Source of the DNA: Aquidulcibacter paucihalophilus | Lineage (GTDB): Bacteria; Pseudomonadota; Alphaproteobacteria; Caulobacterales; Aquidulcibacteraceae | Assembly: GCF_002105465.1 (NCBI RefSeq) | Contig: NZ_NCSQ01000161.1 | Coordinates: forward strand, 1 to 57,701 | DNA length: 57,701 nucleotides | Reading direction: 5' to 3' | In this document: positions 17,616-26,384 of the stretch, in pieces | How positions within the stretch are numbered: the first letter of the stretch is position 1 | Layout: each line of letters begins with the position of its first letter | The notes under the pieces: generated by a model | The model's database searches: none | Told to the model about the DNA's origin: nothing | The model's input: the letters and a program-made list of their open reading frames with translations, nothing else | Made by a program: the position numbers and the translations under genes

Positions 17616-18167
17616 TTAGGGCTTCGCAGGTTGGAACACGATGATTGCTTCACCAAAGACAATGCCGAACTTTTTTACTTTCGCCCGATTGATCAATATC
17701 CCGTCGGGCTGCAACCACATGCGGTCATCAAAGGTTACGAGGACCGTTCGGTCACCGACTTTCAGGTCGACATCATAGACCCACGACAATTGATTGCCTT
17801 GGATCAGGCCGCGGGCCACGCCGCGGACATCGCCTGCTGTGCCCTCATAGGTATTTGGCCCAGTCTTTTTGATCTTCCAAATGCGCTGCTCTTTCGCGCC
17901 ATCGGCATAATCAAACCGCTCGTCGAGAGTTAGGACCGATCCATCCCATTGCCCGTCAATGTCGACTTTGAACTGACGGATCAGGGTGCCGTTACGGTCT
18001 TGGAATACACCCCAAGCGGTGGTTTTGCCTTTGAAATAATCTTCCAAGACAAGCTGTTGAGGGGCTTTAGCGGTAGGTGCAGCTGCCGTGGTGGCGCAAC
18101 CGGCCATACTCATGGCGACGGCGGTCAGGGCGGCTGCCTTTTGGAGGGCTTTGAACATGTTAAACAC
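17616..18167 (-). CDS. DUF3833 family lipoprotein
   Basis: A 183-residue lipoprotein of unknown function. The signal region ends in AMSMAGC, a lipobox with Cys at about residue 24, followed by a short Ala/Thr linker. The remainder matches DUF3833 well: LEDYFKGKTTAWGVFQDRNG, RQFKVDIDGQWDG, LTLDERFDYADGAKEQRIWKI, GQA-like GDVRGVARG, and a C-terminal DDRMWLQPDGILINRAKVKKFG. The fold resembles beta-sandwich lipid- or ligand-binding proteins; no activity is established. A second in-frame ATG is three codons in. No operon partner is evident. Confidence 0.8.
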   Translation of the reverse strand: MFNMFKALQKAAALTAVAMSMAGCATTAAAPTAKAPQQLVLEDYFKGKTTAWGVFQDRNGTLIRQFKVDIDGQWDGSVLTLDERFDYADGAKEQRIWKIKKTGPNTYEGTAGDVRGVARGLIQGNQLSWVYDVDLKVGDRTVLVTFDDRMWLQPDGILINRAKVKKFGIVFGEAIIVFQPAKP

Positions 18168-18225
18168 CTTTCACGCCTCTCTACGTGCCAAGGGCGTGAA
18201 TGGTTCAGTTTGACGGTCCGGTAAC

Positions 18226-18927
18226 TCAGTCGACGGGCGCGTGGGTTACGCCTTCCGCCGTCTCAACCGAGATATCGGCTTCATAGGTATTGGCCATACG
18301 CACCAACATGCCCGCGTCATGGCTAAGGCGGGCGGCAAATTGGCTGACGCGGACGTGCGCAAGCTTGACCGCTTGGCTAACTGCCTGCACGTCTGAGCTA
18401 TTTTCAAACCCATCTTTCAAGTGTGGAATATTGAGCCCTTTGGGGCCACGTCGCAGATCAAAGGGCGGCAGCACATAGCGAAATGCCTCATGCCCAAAGT
18501 CGAGATAGAGGCTGTCGGACTCGCCATGGAGCAGATTCAGCTTGCCATCGGCGGCAATTTTGGAGAGCCGATCGAGACTATCGAGTACCTCTTCAATCCG
18601 GGCAGCTTGCAGGCCGCGCATCAAATCATGTTCGGTGGTTTGCCCAATGCGGAGGGCTTCGGCGACTTCTGCCAAGCGTTCAAGCGCTTGGTCGACATAG
18701 GCGGCTGTGCGCTCCAAAGTGCGGACGGCACTATAGACTTCGGTGAATTTCTTACGTTCAACCCGAGGGTCGCGCCAAGCCGCATGACGCAGCGCACGGT
18801 CGAGGGCGGCGGGTTCCATTAAAGGCGTGTCAGGTCCGTTCGGTCTTGGTCCTGATGGACGTGGACTAGGCCTATGCCCCGCGCTGCGACGCGGACGGGA
18901 AGGGGAGGGAGGCTTATTAAACAACAT
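18226..18927 (-). CDS. Hypothetical protein with flagellin-like helical segment
   Basis: A 233-residue protein with no signal peptide. It starts at the ATG at 18927, with AGGACGG eight bases upstream; the frame is open to 18966. Residues 1-40 are Pro/Arg-rich and probably disordered. A long helical region follows (ERKKFTEVYSAVRTLERTAAYVDQALERLAEVAEAL), then IEEVLDSLDRLSKIAADGKLNLLHGESDS. The last segment resembles the flagellin N-terminal D1 pattern of helix followed by NG..LL.G. It is too divergent to call a flagellin and could be a coincidence of coiled-coil composition. No motility genes are adjacent. Confidence 0.6.
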   Translation of the reverse strand: MLFNKPPSPSRPRRSAGHRPSPRPSGPRPNGPDTPLMEPAALDRALRHAAWRDPRVERKKFTEVYSAVRTLERTAAYVDQALERLAEVAEALRIGQTTEHDLMRGLQAARIEEVLDSLDRLSKIAADGKLNLLHGESDSLYLDFGHEAFRYVLPPFDLRRGPKGLNIPHLKDGFENSSDVQAVSQAVKLAHVRVSQFAARLSHDAGMLVRMANTYEADISVETAEGVTHAPVD

Positions 18928-18984
18928 ACTGGCCGTCCTGCTTTCGAAGAACGGCCAGCTTCTCAAGTTAGCCTCAATGTCGCG

Positions 18985-19683
18985 TTAAGGCGCGTCGACC
19001 AATACCAGTTCGGCGTCTACCACTGCTTTGATGGTCAATTTAGGCTCATCCTTAATGGCAGCAGCATCGCGCTCATAAAGGTCGATGCCATTGAGTTCGA
19101 CCACGCCTTTGGCTGCAGCTAAATAGGCATGACGGCCAGCGGACAGATCATAAGTAACGGTTTCGCCAGCTTTTAGGGTCGCCCCCAAGATACGGGCTTT
19201 TTGCCGGATTGGCAAAGCCCCTTCATCTTCGGAATAGCCTGATGCCAACGTCACAAACTGACCGGAGCGATCATCCTTGGGGAATTTCGCCGCCCCCCAC
19301 GACGGAGCCACACCCGCACTTTCTGGCAAAATCCAGATTTGATAGAGTGTCGTGGTCTTATCTTCCATGTTGTATTCAGCATGGGTGATACCGGTGCCGG
19401 CGCTCATAACTTGAACGTCGCCTGCTTCAGTCCGGCCGACATTGCCCAAACTATCCTTGTGCGTGATGGCCCCTTCGCGAACATAGGTGATGATTTCCAT
19501 ATCGGCATGGCCATGGGGATCAAAGCCAGTACCTGGGGCAATTTCGTCATCATTCCACACCCGGATCGTACCCCATTGGGTGCGCTTTGGGTCGTGATAA
19601 TGGCCGAAGGAGAAGTGGTGGCGGGCATTGAGCCAGCTGTTTTTAAAGCGGCCCAGACTGTTGAATTCGCGTTTTTCAATCAT
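18985..19683 (-). CDS. Pirin family protein
   Basis: Bicupin of 232 residues. The metal-binding motif of the N-terminal cupin is DPHGHADMEIITYV, with further ligands in GITHAEYN, as in pirins such as E. coli YhhW (a quercetin 2,3-dioxygenase in vitro). Cytoplasmic, with no signal. Pirins are linked to redox and electrophile responses. The gene follows the flavodoxin-like oxidoreductase with a three-base gap, so the two are co-transcribed, and a LysR regulator is divergent from the pair. Confidence 0.9.
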   Translation of the reverse strand: MIEKREFNSLGRFKNSWLNARHHFSFGHYHDPKRTQWGTIRVWNDDEIAPGTGFDPHGHADMEIITYVREGAITHKDSLGNVGRTEAGDVQVMSAGTGITHAEYNMEDKTTTLYQIWILPESAGVAPSWGAAKFPKDDRSGQFVTLASGYSEDEGALPIRQKARILGATLKAGETVTYDLSAGRHAYLAAAKGVVELNGIDLYERDAAAIKDEPKLTIKAVVDAELVLVDAP

Positions 19684-19686
19684 GGC

Positions 19687-20262
19687 TTAACCTTTCATTT
19701 TCTGCGTAATTTCTGCGATGCGCGCGCCATAGAGGCGGGCAAACTCACGGTCGCCAGCTGGCGGGGTGATTTCAGGTGCCGCATTGTCTGACTGGGTGGC
19801 AACCCCAATAGAATAGCCCAAACGATTGACGACGTCAGGGGCCGCATCGCTGTTGCTATGTGCGCCAGGCGCGAGACCTGTGCCCACCCAGATCATGCCA
19901 TGCTGCATGGCCAAAGTCAGGATGGAATTGAGGGCATGGCCCTTATCTCCAGCAAAGCTCAAGGAATTGGTGAAGCCCCCGGCGACTTTGTCTTTCCAGC
20001 CTAAGGTGAACCAGACTTTTGAACTGGCCTCAAAAAAGGCTTTCAAAGGTGCCGAGATATCGCCCATATAGGTGGGGGCACCAAAGATGATGGCATCAGC
20101 TTGACTGGCTTCATCCAAAATCGCGCTGAAATCCTGAGCAGCCGATTCGATCTTCAACAGCACAGCTTCGCCCTTGGCCTCGGTTACACCTTTGGCGACC
20201 TGTTCTGCCACGACAGCCGTATGGCCGTAACCCGAATGATAGATGATTGCGATTTTCGTCAT
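19687..20262 (-). CDS. Flavodoxin-fold NAD(P)H-dependent oxidoreductase (WrbA-like)
   Basis: A 191-residue FMN-binding protein. The phosphate-binding loop reads YHSGYGHTAVVAEQVAKG, close to WrbA-type quinone reductases. FGAPTYMGDISAPLKAFFE forms the second FMN loop, and GGFTNSLSFAGDKGHAL the third. Likely reduces quinones or electrophilic compounds by two electrons. First gene of an operon with the pirin gene; divergent from the LysR regulator at 20403. That arrangement is common for LysR-controlled oxidoreductases, so an inducible stress response is the natural inference. Confidence 0.88.
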   Translation of the reverse strand: MTKIAIIYHSGYGHTAVVAEQVAKGVTEAKGEAVLLKIESAAQDFSAILDEASQADAIIFGAPTYMGDISAPLKAFFEASSKVWFTLGWKDKVAGGFTNSLSFAGDKGHALNSILTLAMQHGMIWVGTGLAPGAHSNSDAAPDVVNRLGYSIGVATQSDNAAPEITPPAGDREFARLYGARIAEITQKMKG

Positions 20263-20357
20263 GGGAGGAGACCTTTCTTTATAGCTGTCACCAGAAAAGC
20301 GACAGATGTTGAAACGCCTTATGGACGAAAGTTGATTGTTCGAATACTGGGGAAAAA

Positions 20358-20374
20358 CGAAACCAATTGTTTCG
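20358..20374. promoter_or_regulatory. Interrupted palindrome, candidate LysR site
   Basis: CGAAAC (20358-20363) and GTTTCG (20369-20374) flank CAATT. It lies between the divergent flavodoxin/pirin and LysR genes, 28 bases before the LysR start. A further CGAA...TTCG pair lies about 20 bases nearer the flavodoxin gene. Placement and symmetry fit a LysR-type operator, not tested. Confidence 0.5.
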
Positions 20375-20402
20375 AAGTTTTAATCAGTGCAGGGTGCCAC
20401 GC

Positions 20403-21314
20403 ATGAGCCTTGATCTCGATCTTTTGACGACTTTCGCCAAAGTAGCTGAACGCGCCAGCGTCACGGCCGCGGCTCGCGATTTGAATTTGTCGAAGGCAAC
20501 CGTGTCCAAGCAGATCGCAGAGCTGGAGCAAAAGCTGGGTGTTCTTCTGTTCGCCCGCACAACGCGGCTTTTCTCGCTGACGGATGCGGGCCAGCGCGCC
20601 TATGCCCGGGCGCAACGCATCATGGAAGAAGCTGCCGCCTTGGCAGATGAAGCCCGCGAGATCCGTGAGGTGCCGCGCGGTAATTTGAAAATCGCCGCCC
20701 CCCAAGCCTTTGCCCGCTTGTGGCTGGCAGACCTTTTGCCAGAATTTATCCGTGCTTATCCCGAAATCAGCCTCGAATTCGCGGTCGATGAGCGCACGGT
20801 GGATATGGTTGCGGATAATTTCGATGTGGCGATCCGTATCGGCACAATGCCCGATTCCAGTCTCTCGGCGCGCAAACTCGCCCCCGTGCGCCTGTTGACG
20901 GTTGCAGCACCGGCCTATTGGCAGGAGCGGGGCAAGCCGCGCAGGCCCGAAGACCTCGCCATGCATTGCTGTTTTCGCTACACCAACACGCCCAATCACT
21001 CGCTGTGGCGCTATGTCGACGCCGAGGGCCAAGATTTACGGGTCCGGGTCCAAGGCCCCATCACCATCAATGGCGGTGAGATTGAAATGCCGGCCCTGCG
21101 CGAGGGGCTAGGTGTAGCCTATTTGCCCGACTTTCTGGTGTGCGAAGATCTGCGTGCAGGTCGGCTAGAGCGGGCGCTGGAAGACTGGCGGTCGCCTGAA
21201 TTGACACTCCACCTCTTAAGCCCGCCCGGTCGAGGCAAACCGAAGCGCTTGGAGGTTTTTTCTGACTTCATGATCAAGAAGTTTGGTGGGCGCACCCCAC
21301 CGTGGCATCTTTAA
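20403..21314 (+). CDS. LysR family transcriptional regulator
   Basis: A 303-residue regulator. The winged helix-turn-helix is at residues 1-60 (LTTFAKVAERASVTAAARDLNLSKATVSKQI, quoted here as FAKVAERASVTAAARDLN and LSKATVSKQIAELEQKLG), followed by the effector-binding domain starting GNLKIAAPQAFARLWLADLL. Start at 20403 with AGGGTG upstream; the frame is open to 20367. The sequence is closest in feel to the DsdA/CrgA-like LysR group that controls oxidoreductases. It probably regulates the divergent flavodoxin-pirin pair and itself. It ends four bases into the convergent META-domain gene. Confidence 0.92.
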   Translation: MSLDLDLLTTFAKVAERASVTAAARDLNLSKATVSKQIAELEQKLGVLLFARTTRLFSLTDAGQRAYARAQRIMEEAAALADEAREIREVPRGNLKIAAPQAFARLWLADLLPEFIRAYPEISLEFAVDERTVDMVADNFDVAIRIGTMPDSSLSARKLAPVRLLTVAAPAYWQERGKPRRPEDLAMHCCFRYTNTPNHSLWRYVDAEGQDLRVRVQGPITINGGEIEMPALREGLGVAYLPDFLVCEDLRAGRLERALEDWRSPELTLHLLSPPGRGKPKRLEVFSDFMIKKFGGRTPPWHL

Positions 21315-22225
21315 TCGCCCGCTTCAAAAACCAATATATCAGGCGATGTACTGGACTTGAGGGTCAATTGGTTGGCCGTCAAACTGATTTGATCGACTTT
21401 GCTGAGAGCCGCGCCAAAAGCGGCTTCAACGGCCATAGGGTCGCCCACTGCGGCCAGACACGCACGCTCTGTCTGCATCAATCTGAAGAAACGCGACTTA
21501 CCCAGAGCCCGCTCATAGGTTCCAGAAAACTGGTTGCACCCGGTTGTGCCGCTGATGCGATTGCCGTCAAATCTGACTTGTGGCCTCAGGCTTTGCGGGT
21601 CGAGCGCCTGACCATTCAATCGAACTAAGGTCCATGATTTGCCATAAAGGCTTGGACCGGTTTCAACGCGCGCGCTCACAGTTTGTAGTCGCGCTAGCAC
21701 GCGGCCCTTGGCTGACAAGAGGCGAACTTCGCCGCCAAATTTCCGGATTTGATGGGTCGCGCGTAAGGCTGCAAGCACGTCGCGCTCCAGCGCGCCCGCA
21801 GGGCCCATACAGGCCATTTTGGTCACAGCCAGCGGGCCAAACCGCGTGCTGTCTTCACCCCCGCGTACCAACTTGCCGCTGAAGCGATTACAGCCGGTCG
21901 AGCCGCTGACGCCATCTTGCGGCAGAAAGATCAAAGTCGCTTTGGGCGCTTGTGCGGCGCGGTTGAGGGGGCGACCTCTCAACTCTGTCGCAACAAACTC
22001 TCCCTCCAGCACCAAAACCGGCTTGGGTGCTGCTTTGGTGTGGGTATGGCTGCCATGGCTTAGCGCGGGGCTGGCGGCGAACGCCGCCAACCCGCACAGC
22101 GCGAACGCAAGGCTCGTCGTGCTTAGACGGGGTCCCAGGTGAAGACCCCGGCGGTGGCTTCCAACCCCATGAAGCCACCTTTCAAAGCGGGCAGTCCATG
22201 TTCGATCAGTGTTTCTGGTGTCCAT
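21311..22225 (-). CDS. Tandem META (HslJ-like) domain exported protein
   Basis: Up to 304 residues with two META domains, each marked by GSTGCNRFSG (about residue 108) and GTTGCNQFSG (about residue 231), and each with a later conserved cysteine (TKMACMGP, TERACLAA). A hydrophobic segment LSTTSLAFALCGLAAFAASPALS followed by a His-rich stretch looks like a signal peptide. The ATG at 22225 would make the gene overlap the upstream SDR gene by 103 bases and place 33 residues before that segment. The real start may be a rare codon near 22138, so the N-terminus is uncertain. HslJ-like proteins are linked to novobiocin resistance and envelope stress. Confidence 0.75.
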   Translation of the reverse strand: MDTRNTDRTWTARFERWLHGVGSHRRGLHLGPRLSTTSLAFALCGLAAFAASPALSHGSHTHTKAAPKPVLVLEGEFVATELRGRPLNRAAQAPKATLIFLPQDGVSGSTGCNRFSGKLVRGGEDSTRFGPLAVTKMACMGPAGALERDVLAALRATHQIRKFGGEVRLLSAKGRVLARLQTVSARVETGPSLYGKSWTLVRLNGQALDPQSLRPQVRFDGNRISGTTGCNQFSGTYERALGKSRFFRLMQTERACLAAVGDPMAVEAAFGAALSKVDQISLTANQLTLKSSTSPDILVFEAGD

Positions 22226-23040
22226 CCGTCAATCCTCGATACCGAGCGAACAGGCCGTGGTTGGTCAAAGACGACCACTTCATTGCCGCGTACGCCGAAT
22301 ATTTGACCCGTTACATGGCTGGCGGCAGCTGAACACAGGCTGACTGCAAAGGTGGCAACCTGATCGGCGCGCATCCGCGTGCGGATCCGCTCCACCCGTT
22401 GGGCGCTGGCCTCATCCTTGACGGGGATGGTCGCGATCATGCGGGTCCAGGCAAATGGCGCAATCACATTAGAGCGCACATTTTTAAGCGCCCCTTCCAT
22501 TGCGATGATGCGGGACAGGCCCGCTACACCCATTTTGGCGGCCGCATAATTGGCTTGGCCGATATTGCCGATAATGCCAGAGGTAGAGGTAAATAGGACA
22601 TAGGCCCCGTCCTGCTGCTCGCGGAACAATTCCACACTGGCGCGGGTGACATTGTACGCGCCGCGCAAATGCACATCGATCACCGCGTCCCAATCAGCTT
22701 CGGACATTTTGTGAAACATGCCATCGCGCAAGATGCCAGCGGGGTTGATGATGGCATGCAAGCCACCAAACTCATCCTTGGCTTGTTCGATCATGCCTTT
22801 GACGGCGGCAAAATCGGTCACGGAATCAGAATTGGCAACCGCCTCGCCGCCTGCAGCCTTGATTTCGTCGGCTACGGCTTGGGCGGGGCCAACCGAGCCT
22901 TCATCGCCCCCTGTTACGGAGCCACCCAAATCATTGACAACAACTTTGGCCCCAGCGGCGGCGGCTTGCAGCGCACATTCGCGGCCAATGCCATTGCCCC
23001 CGCCCGTAATCAGAATGACTTTACCATCCAAAACGCCCAT
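22123..23040 (-). CDS. SDR family 3-hydroxyacyl-CoA dehydrogenase-like protein
   Basis: A 305-residue classical SDR. NAD site TGGGNGIGRE at residues 12-21; NPAGILRD in place of NAG; catalytic STSG and NYAAAK with Tyr and Lys in place. The DLGG...GGDEGS segment after the second strand and the extended C-terminus (RSVSRIDGWTPETLIEHGLP) resemble the (3R)-hydroxyacyl-CoA dehydrogenase unit of peroxisomal multifunctional enzyme type 2. That suggests a role in beta-oxidation of fatty acids or steroid-like side chains. Substrate assignment is inference. The MFS gene lies 42 bases upstream, on the same strand. Confidence 0.85.
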   Translation of the reverse strand: MGVLDGKVILITGGGNGIGRECALQAAAAGAKVVVNDLGGSVTGGDEGSVGPAQAVADEIKAAGGEAVANSDSVTDFAAVKGMIEQAKDEFGGLHAIINPAGILRDGMFHKMSEADWDAVIDVHLRGAYNVTRASVELFREQQDGAYVLFTSTSGIIGNIGQANYAAAKMGVAGLSRIIAMEGALKNVRSNVIAPFAWTRMIATIPVKDEASAQRVERIRTRMRADQVATFAVSLCSAAASHVTGQIFGVRGNEVVVFDQPRPVRSVSRIDGWTPETLIEHGLPALKGGFMGLEATAGVFTWDPV

Positions 23041-23082
23041 GGTCGTGCTCCCTAATTATGTGTTTGTTTGAGATTAGCCTGA

Positions 23083-24357
23083 TCAAGACGCCTTGGTCGA
23101 GCCCTGTTTTTCTGGCGCGGCATCTTCAAAGCGGTCGGCCTCGGCTAAGGGCTTAAAGAGGCGCATCCACGCCCCAGCGATCAAGACGGCGCCAATGCCG
23201 CCCGCGACGACGGCAGTAACCGGGCCGAGCAGGCGGGCGGCAACACCGGATTGAAACTCGCCCATTTCATTCGATGCAGAGATGAACACAAAGCTGATCG
23301 CAGACACTCGGCCGCGCATGGCATCAGGCGTGGCCAATTGGACCAACGAGGAGCGTACATAGACTGAAATCATGTCAGCCGCGCCTGCAAGCGCCAAGCA
23401 GGCCACCGAAATCCATAAGGTGGTCGATAGGCCAAAGCCCAAAGTCGCCAAGCCAAACACAAAGACCGCGCCAAACATCCAGCGCCCGACATGGCGCTCA
23501 ATCGGCTTGATTGCCAAAAAGATCGAGACCAAGCCTGCCCCAATTGCCCCGGCTGACCGTAAAGCACCCAGTGCCGTGGGCCCCGCATGGAGGATGTCGC
23601 GGGCAAAAACAGGCAAAAGCGCCGTCGCGCCAGCCAAGAGCACGACAGCCAGATCAAGGCTAAGCGCACCCAGCACAATCTTATTGTCACGCACGTAGAT
23701 GAGGCCTTCCTTGATCATGGCAAAGGTACGCCCGCTTTCCACTTTTTCTTGCGGTGGCGCTTTGGTCCAAAACGCCAAAATCCAGCCGCAGATAAACAGG
23801 CCCAACGCCGCGCTATAGGGCACATGGGCCCCGAAATGGAACAGAAGGCCGCCTATTGCAGGGCCAAGGATTGATCCGCCCTGAAAGCTTAAGGACATAA
23901 GCGCGATGGCTTGGGGCAATTCCTCGCGCGGGACCAAATTGGAGACCATGGCGGAACTGGCTGCGGGCAAAAAGGCGTTCAGCATCCCTGTCACCATGGC
24001 AACCGCAAAAATAGCGGCAATCAAAGCATTGGGTGCAAAGCCGGATGCGGCAACCAAAGCACCTGCAATGGCCACCTTCAGCGCGATACAGCCGAGGATG
24101 ATCAGGCGACGGTCAAATCGGTCAGCAGCTTGACCACCAAATAAGGACAGGATCAGAAGGGGCACAAATTGTGATAGGCCAATCAGGCCCAGAAGAAATG
24201 CGCCTTCTTCAATCGTATCGCCCCGCGCGCGCGCAATATCATAGACTTGCCAGCCCATGGCCGTGATTTGAATCTGCGTGCCCAAGGTCCAAAACACACG
24301 GGCGCACCAATAGCGGGCAAATGAAGTATGTCGGAAAGGGGCTAAAGAGCGGCTCAC
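23083..24357 (-). CDS. MFS transporter (EntS/MFS_3-like exporter)
   Basis: A 424-residue inner-membrane protein with about twelve hydrophobic segments. It begins with the MFS_3-type lead FRHTSFARYWCARVFWTLGTQIQITAMGWQVYDI (quoted here as FRHTSFARYWCARVF and MGWQVYDIAR), and the loop after helix two reads FGGQAADRFDRRLI, matching the MFS GG.xADR.gRR motif. The fifth helix has LVPREELPQAIALMS. These features are those of the drug/siderophore exporter family containing EntS. The exported substrate is unknown. It is probably co-transcribed with the SDR gene downstream. Confidence 0.88.
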   Translation of the reverse strand: MSRSLAPFRHTSFARYWCARVFWTLGTQIQITAMGWQVYDIARARGDTIEEGAFLLGLIGLSQFVPLLILSLFGGQAADRFDRRLIILGCIALKVAIAGALVAASGFAPNALIAAIFAVAMVTGMLNAFLPAASSAMVSNLVPREELPQAIALMSLSFQGGSILGPAIGGLLFHFGAHVPYSAALGLFICGWILAFWTKAPPQEKVESGRTFAMIKEGLIYVRDNKIVLGALSLDLAVVLLAGATALLPVFARDILHAGPTALGALRSAGAIGAGLVSIFLAIKPIERHVGRWMFGAVFVFGLATLGFGLSTTLWISVACLALAGAADMISVYVRSSLVQLATPDAMRGRVSAISFVFISASNEMGEFQSGVAARLLGPVTAVVAGGIGAVLIAGAWMRLFKPLAEADRFEDAAPEKQGSTKAS

Positions 24358-24412
24358 CCGTCTGTGATGGGTCAGCCGACCTTCGAGGTCAATGGACTAA
24401 AGACGATCAGGC

Positions 24413-26224
24413 CTAAAGCGGTGCAGTTGCCGCTTCCAGCCACGCCCGCACATCGGATTCAACGCGCGGCCCAATTTCAGCCAGAACTTTGGCGTGATAG
24501 GTGTTCAGCCAAACGCGCTCTGCGTCGGTCAACATCGTCACCACAATCAAACGGCGATCAATAGGGGCCAGAGTAAGCGTCTCAAAGCCCAACATAGGCC
24601 GCTCGCCGCCCTCAATCGGGGTGGCAGGCGTCACATATTGCAGGTTTTCGGTGCGGATTCCGTAGCCATCAATCTTATAGAATCCTGGCTCGTTTGAAAC
24701 GATCATGCCAGGCTCTAGCGCCACATGATTGGGTACTTTCGCGATACGATGGGGGCCTTCATGCACGCCGAGATAGGAGCCGACGCCATGGCCTGTGCCA
24801 TGGTCATAATCAAAGCCGCCCTCCCACAGGCTCATGCGCGCCAAAGCATCAAGCGCTGAGCCGGTTGTGCCTTTTGGAAAGCGCACGCGCGACAAAGCAA
24901 TATGGCCCTTCAACACGCGGGTGAAACGGTCCTTCATTTCGTCACTTGGCGTGCCCACTGCGACCGTCCGGGTTACATCGGTCGTGCCGTCAAGATATTG
25001 GCCGCCTGAATCGAGCAGGAACAAATTATTCTGATCGATTTTCCGGTTGCTTTCCACCGTGACCCGATAATGGGGGAAAGCCCCGTTCGGACCCGCGCCC
25101 GAGATGGAGTCAAAGGATAAATCCTGCAAAGCGCCTGTCGCGATGCGGAACCCTTCAATGGCCTTACAAACATCGATTTCTGTCAGCTCGCCCTTCGGTG
25201 CTTCTTGATCGAACCAATGCAGGAAATTGGCCAATGCAACCCCGTCGCGTGCATGGGCCCGTTTAGAGCCTGCAATCTCCACCGCATTTTTGAGGGATCG
25301 TGGCAGGATCGTCGGGTCTTGCCCACGAACAACCTGCGCGCCGGCTGCATGCAGCACATCAAACACATGAGCAGAGGAAAGGCTTGGGTCGACTAAAACC
25401 CGCTTGCCGCCGGTTTGTTTGAGCGCCTCGACGAAATCAGCTTCGGCACTGATCGACACTTCATTGCCCAAGAAGCCGCGCAGTTCCGGTGTCACCTTCT
25501 CAGGTTTCACAAATAATTGCGCGGTGCCATCTTTATTGAGGATTGCACTGCCCAAAGCCAAAGGCGTGCGGGTGACGTCTTTGCCACGAATATTAAACAG
25601 CCACGCCAAAGCGGCAGGCGCGGTCAGAATGCTGGCCTCAATCCCATCGCCTGATAGTTTTTCTCCAATGCGCGAGCGTTTGGAAGCGCTGCTTTCGCCT
25701 GAGAAGGTTTCAGGATGGGGGACGATTTCAGCGCTTGGCTCTGCCGGGCGGTCTTGCCACGCTTGGTCAATTGGGTTGGCACCCACAGCGACCAATTCAA
25801 CACCTGCTTGGGCCGCCGATTCTTTGAGGCGCGCCAATGCATCCGGGGGTACAAGGCGGGGGTCATACCCAATCTTCGCACCAGCGGGTGCTTCGGCTTT
25901 GAGCCAGACGGCCGGGCCTTGATCGACCAGGTCGCGTTGCTCGAACAATTCCGGTGCGGTTTGGCTGAGCGCCTGCTGGGTATAGCGGCCATCCGAGAAC
26001 AAATAAGCCTTGTCCCGCAAAATGATGGCCGCACCTGCGGAGCCTGTAAAACCTGTGGCCCAAGCCAAGCGCTCAGCGCAATCGGGCAGATACTCATTCT
26101 GCCATTCATCCTCATGAGGAACAAACAGGCCATCGAGGCCTAAGTGCTCCAACTGAGCTCGGATCAGGGGAAGGGCCTTGCGGCCTTGGTCAGCGCCACC
26201 GCGCACATCATAGGTTTGAAACAT
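24413..26224 (-). CDS. pepP: Xaa-Pro aminopeptidase (M24B family)
   Basis: A 603-residue enzyme that releases N-terminal residues preceding proline. Two creatinase-like N-terminal domains (residues about 10-310) precede a C-terminal pita-bread catalytic domain. Metal ligands are visible: LLDSGGQYLDGTTDVTRT (two Asp), HGTGHGVGSYLGVHEGPH (His), SNEPGFYK (Glu) and GIRTENL (Glu). Length and layout match the long eukaryote-like/APP1 form common in alphaproteobacteria, not E. coli PepP (441 residues), so the symbol is given for family only. Cytoplasmic; no operon partner seen. Confidence 0.9.
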   Translation of the reverse strand: MFQTYDVRGGADQGRKALPLIRAQLEHLGLDGLFVPHEDEWQNEYLPDCAERLAWATGFTGSAGAAIILRDKAYLFSDGRYTQQALSQTAPELFEQRDLVDQGPAVWLKAEAPAGAKIGYDPRLVPPDALARLKESAAQAGVELVAVGANPIDQAWQDRPAEPSAEIVPHPETFSGESSASKRSRIGEKLSGDGIEASILTAPAALAWLFNIRGKDVTRTPLALGSAILNKDGTAQLFVKPEKVTPELRGFLGNEVSISAEADFVEALKQTGGKRVLVDPSLSSAHVFDVLHAAGAQVVRGQDPTILPRSLKNAVEIAGSKRAHARDGVALANFLHWFDQEAPKGELTEIDVCKAIEGFRIATGALQDLSFDSISGAGPNGAFPHYRVTVESNRKIDQNNLFLLDSGGQYLDGTTDVTRTVAVGTPSDEMKDRFTRVLKGHIALSRVRFPKGTTGSALDALARMSLWEGGFDYDHGTGHGVGSYLGVHEGPHRIAKVPNHVALEPGMIVSNEPGFYKIDGYGIRTENLQYVTPATPIEGGERPMLGFETLTLAPIDRRLIVVTMLTDAERVWLNTYHAKVLAEIGPRVESDVRAWLEAATAPL

Positions 26225-26384
26225 GCCTCGAACCTATAGCTATGGTCGATCTCGCGCAAGATAATGTTACTGACGGATTCACAATTTGTTTGCATCCGTA
26301 GAGTTACAAACCCCTATCTAGTCTTTGGCTGAACCAAGTTCTGGCAAACAAAAACACGCAAAGGCTGGGAGGTAGCTCGAAAAC

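Noticed and set aside
20319..21032. 237-residue minus-strand frame over the LysR gene
   Set aside because: Antisense of a clear LysR regulator.
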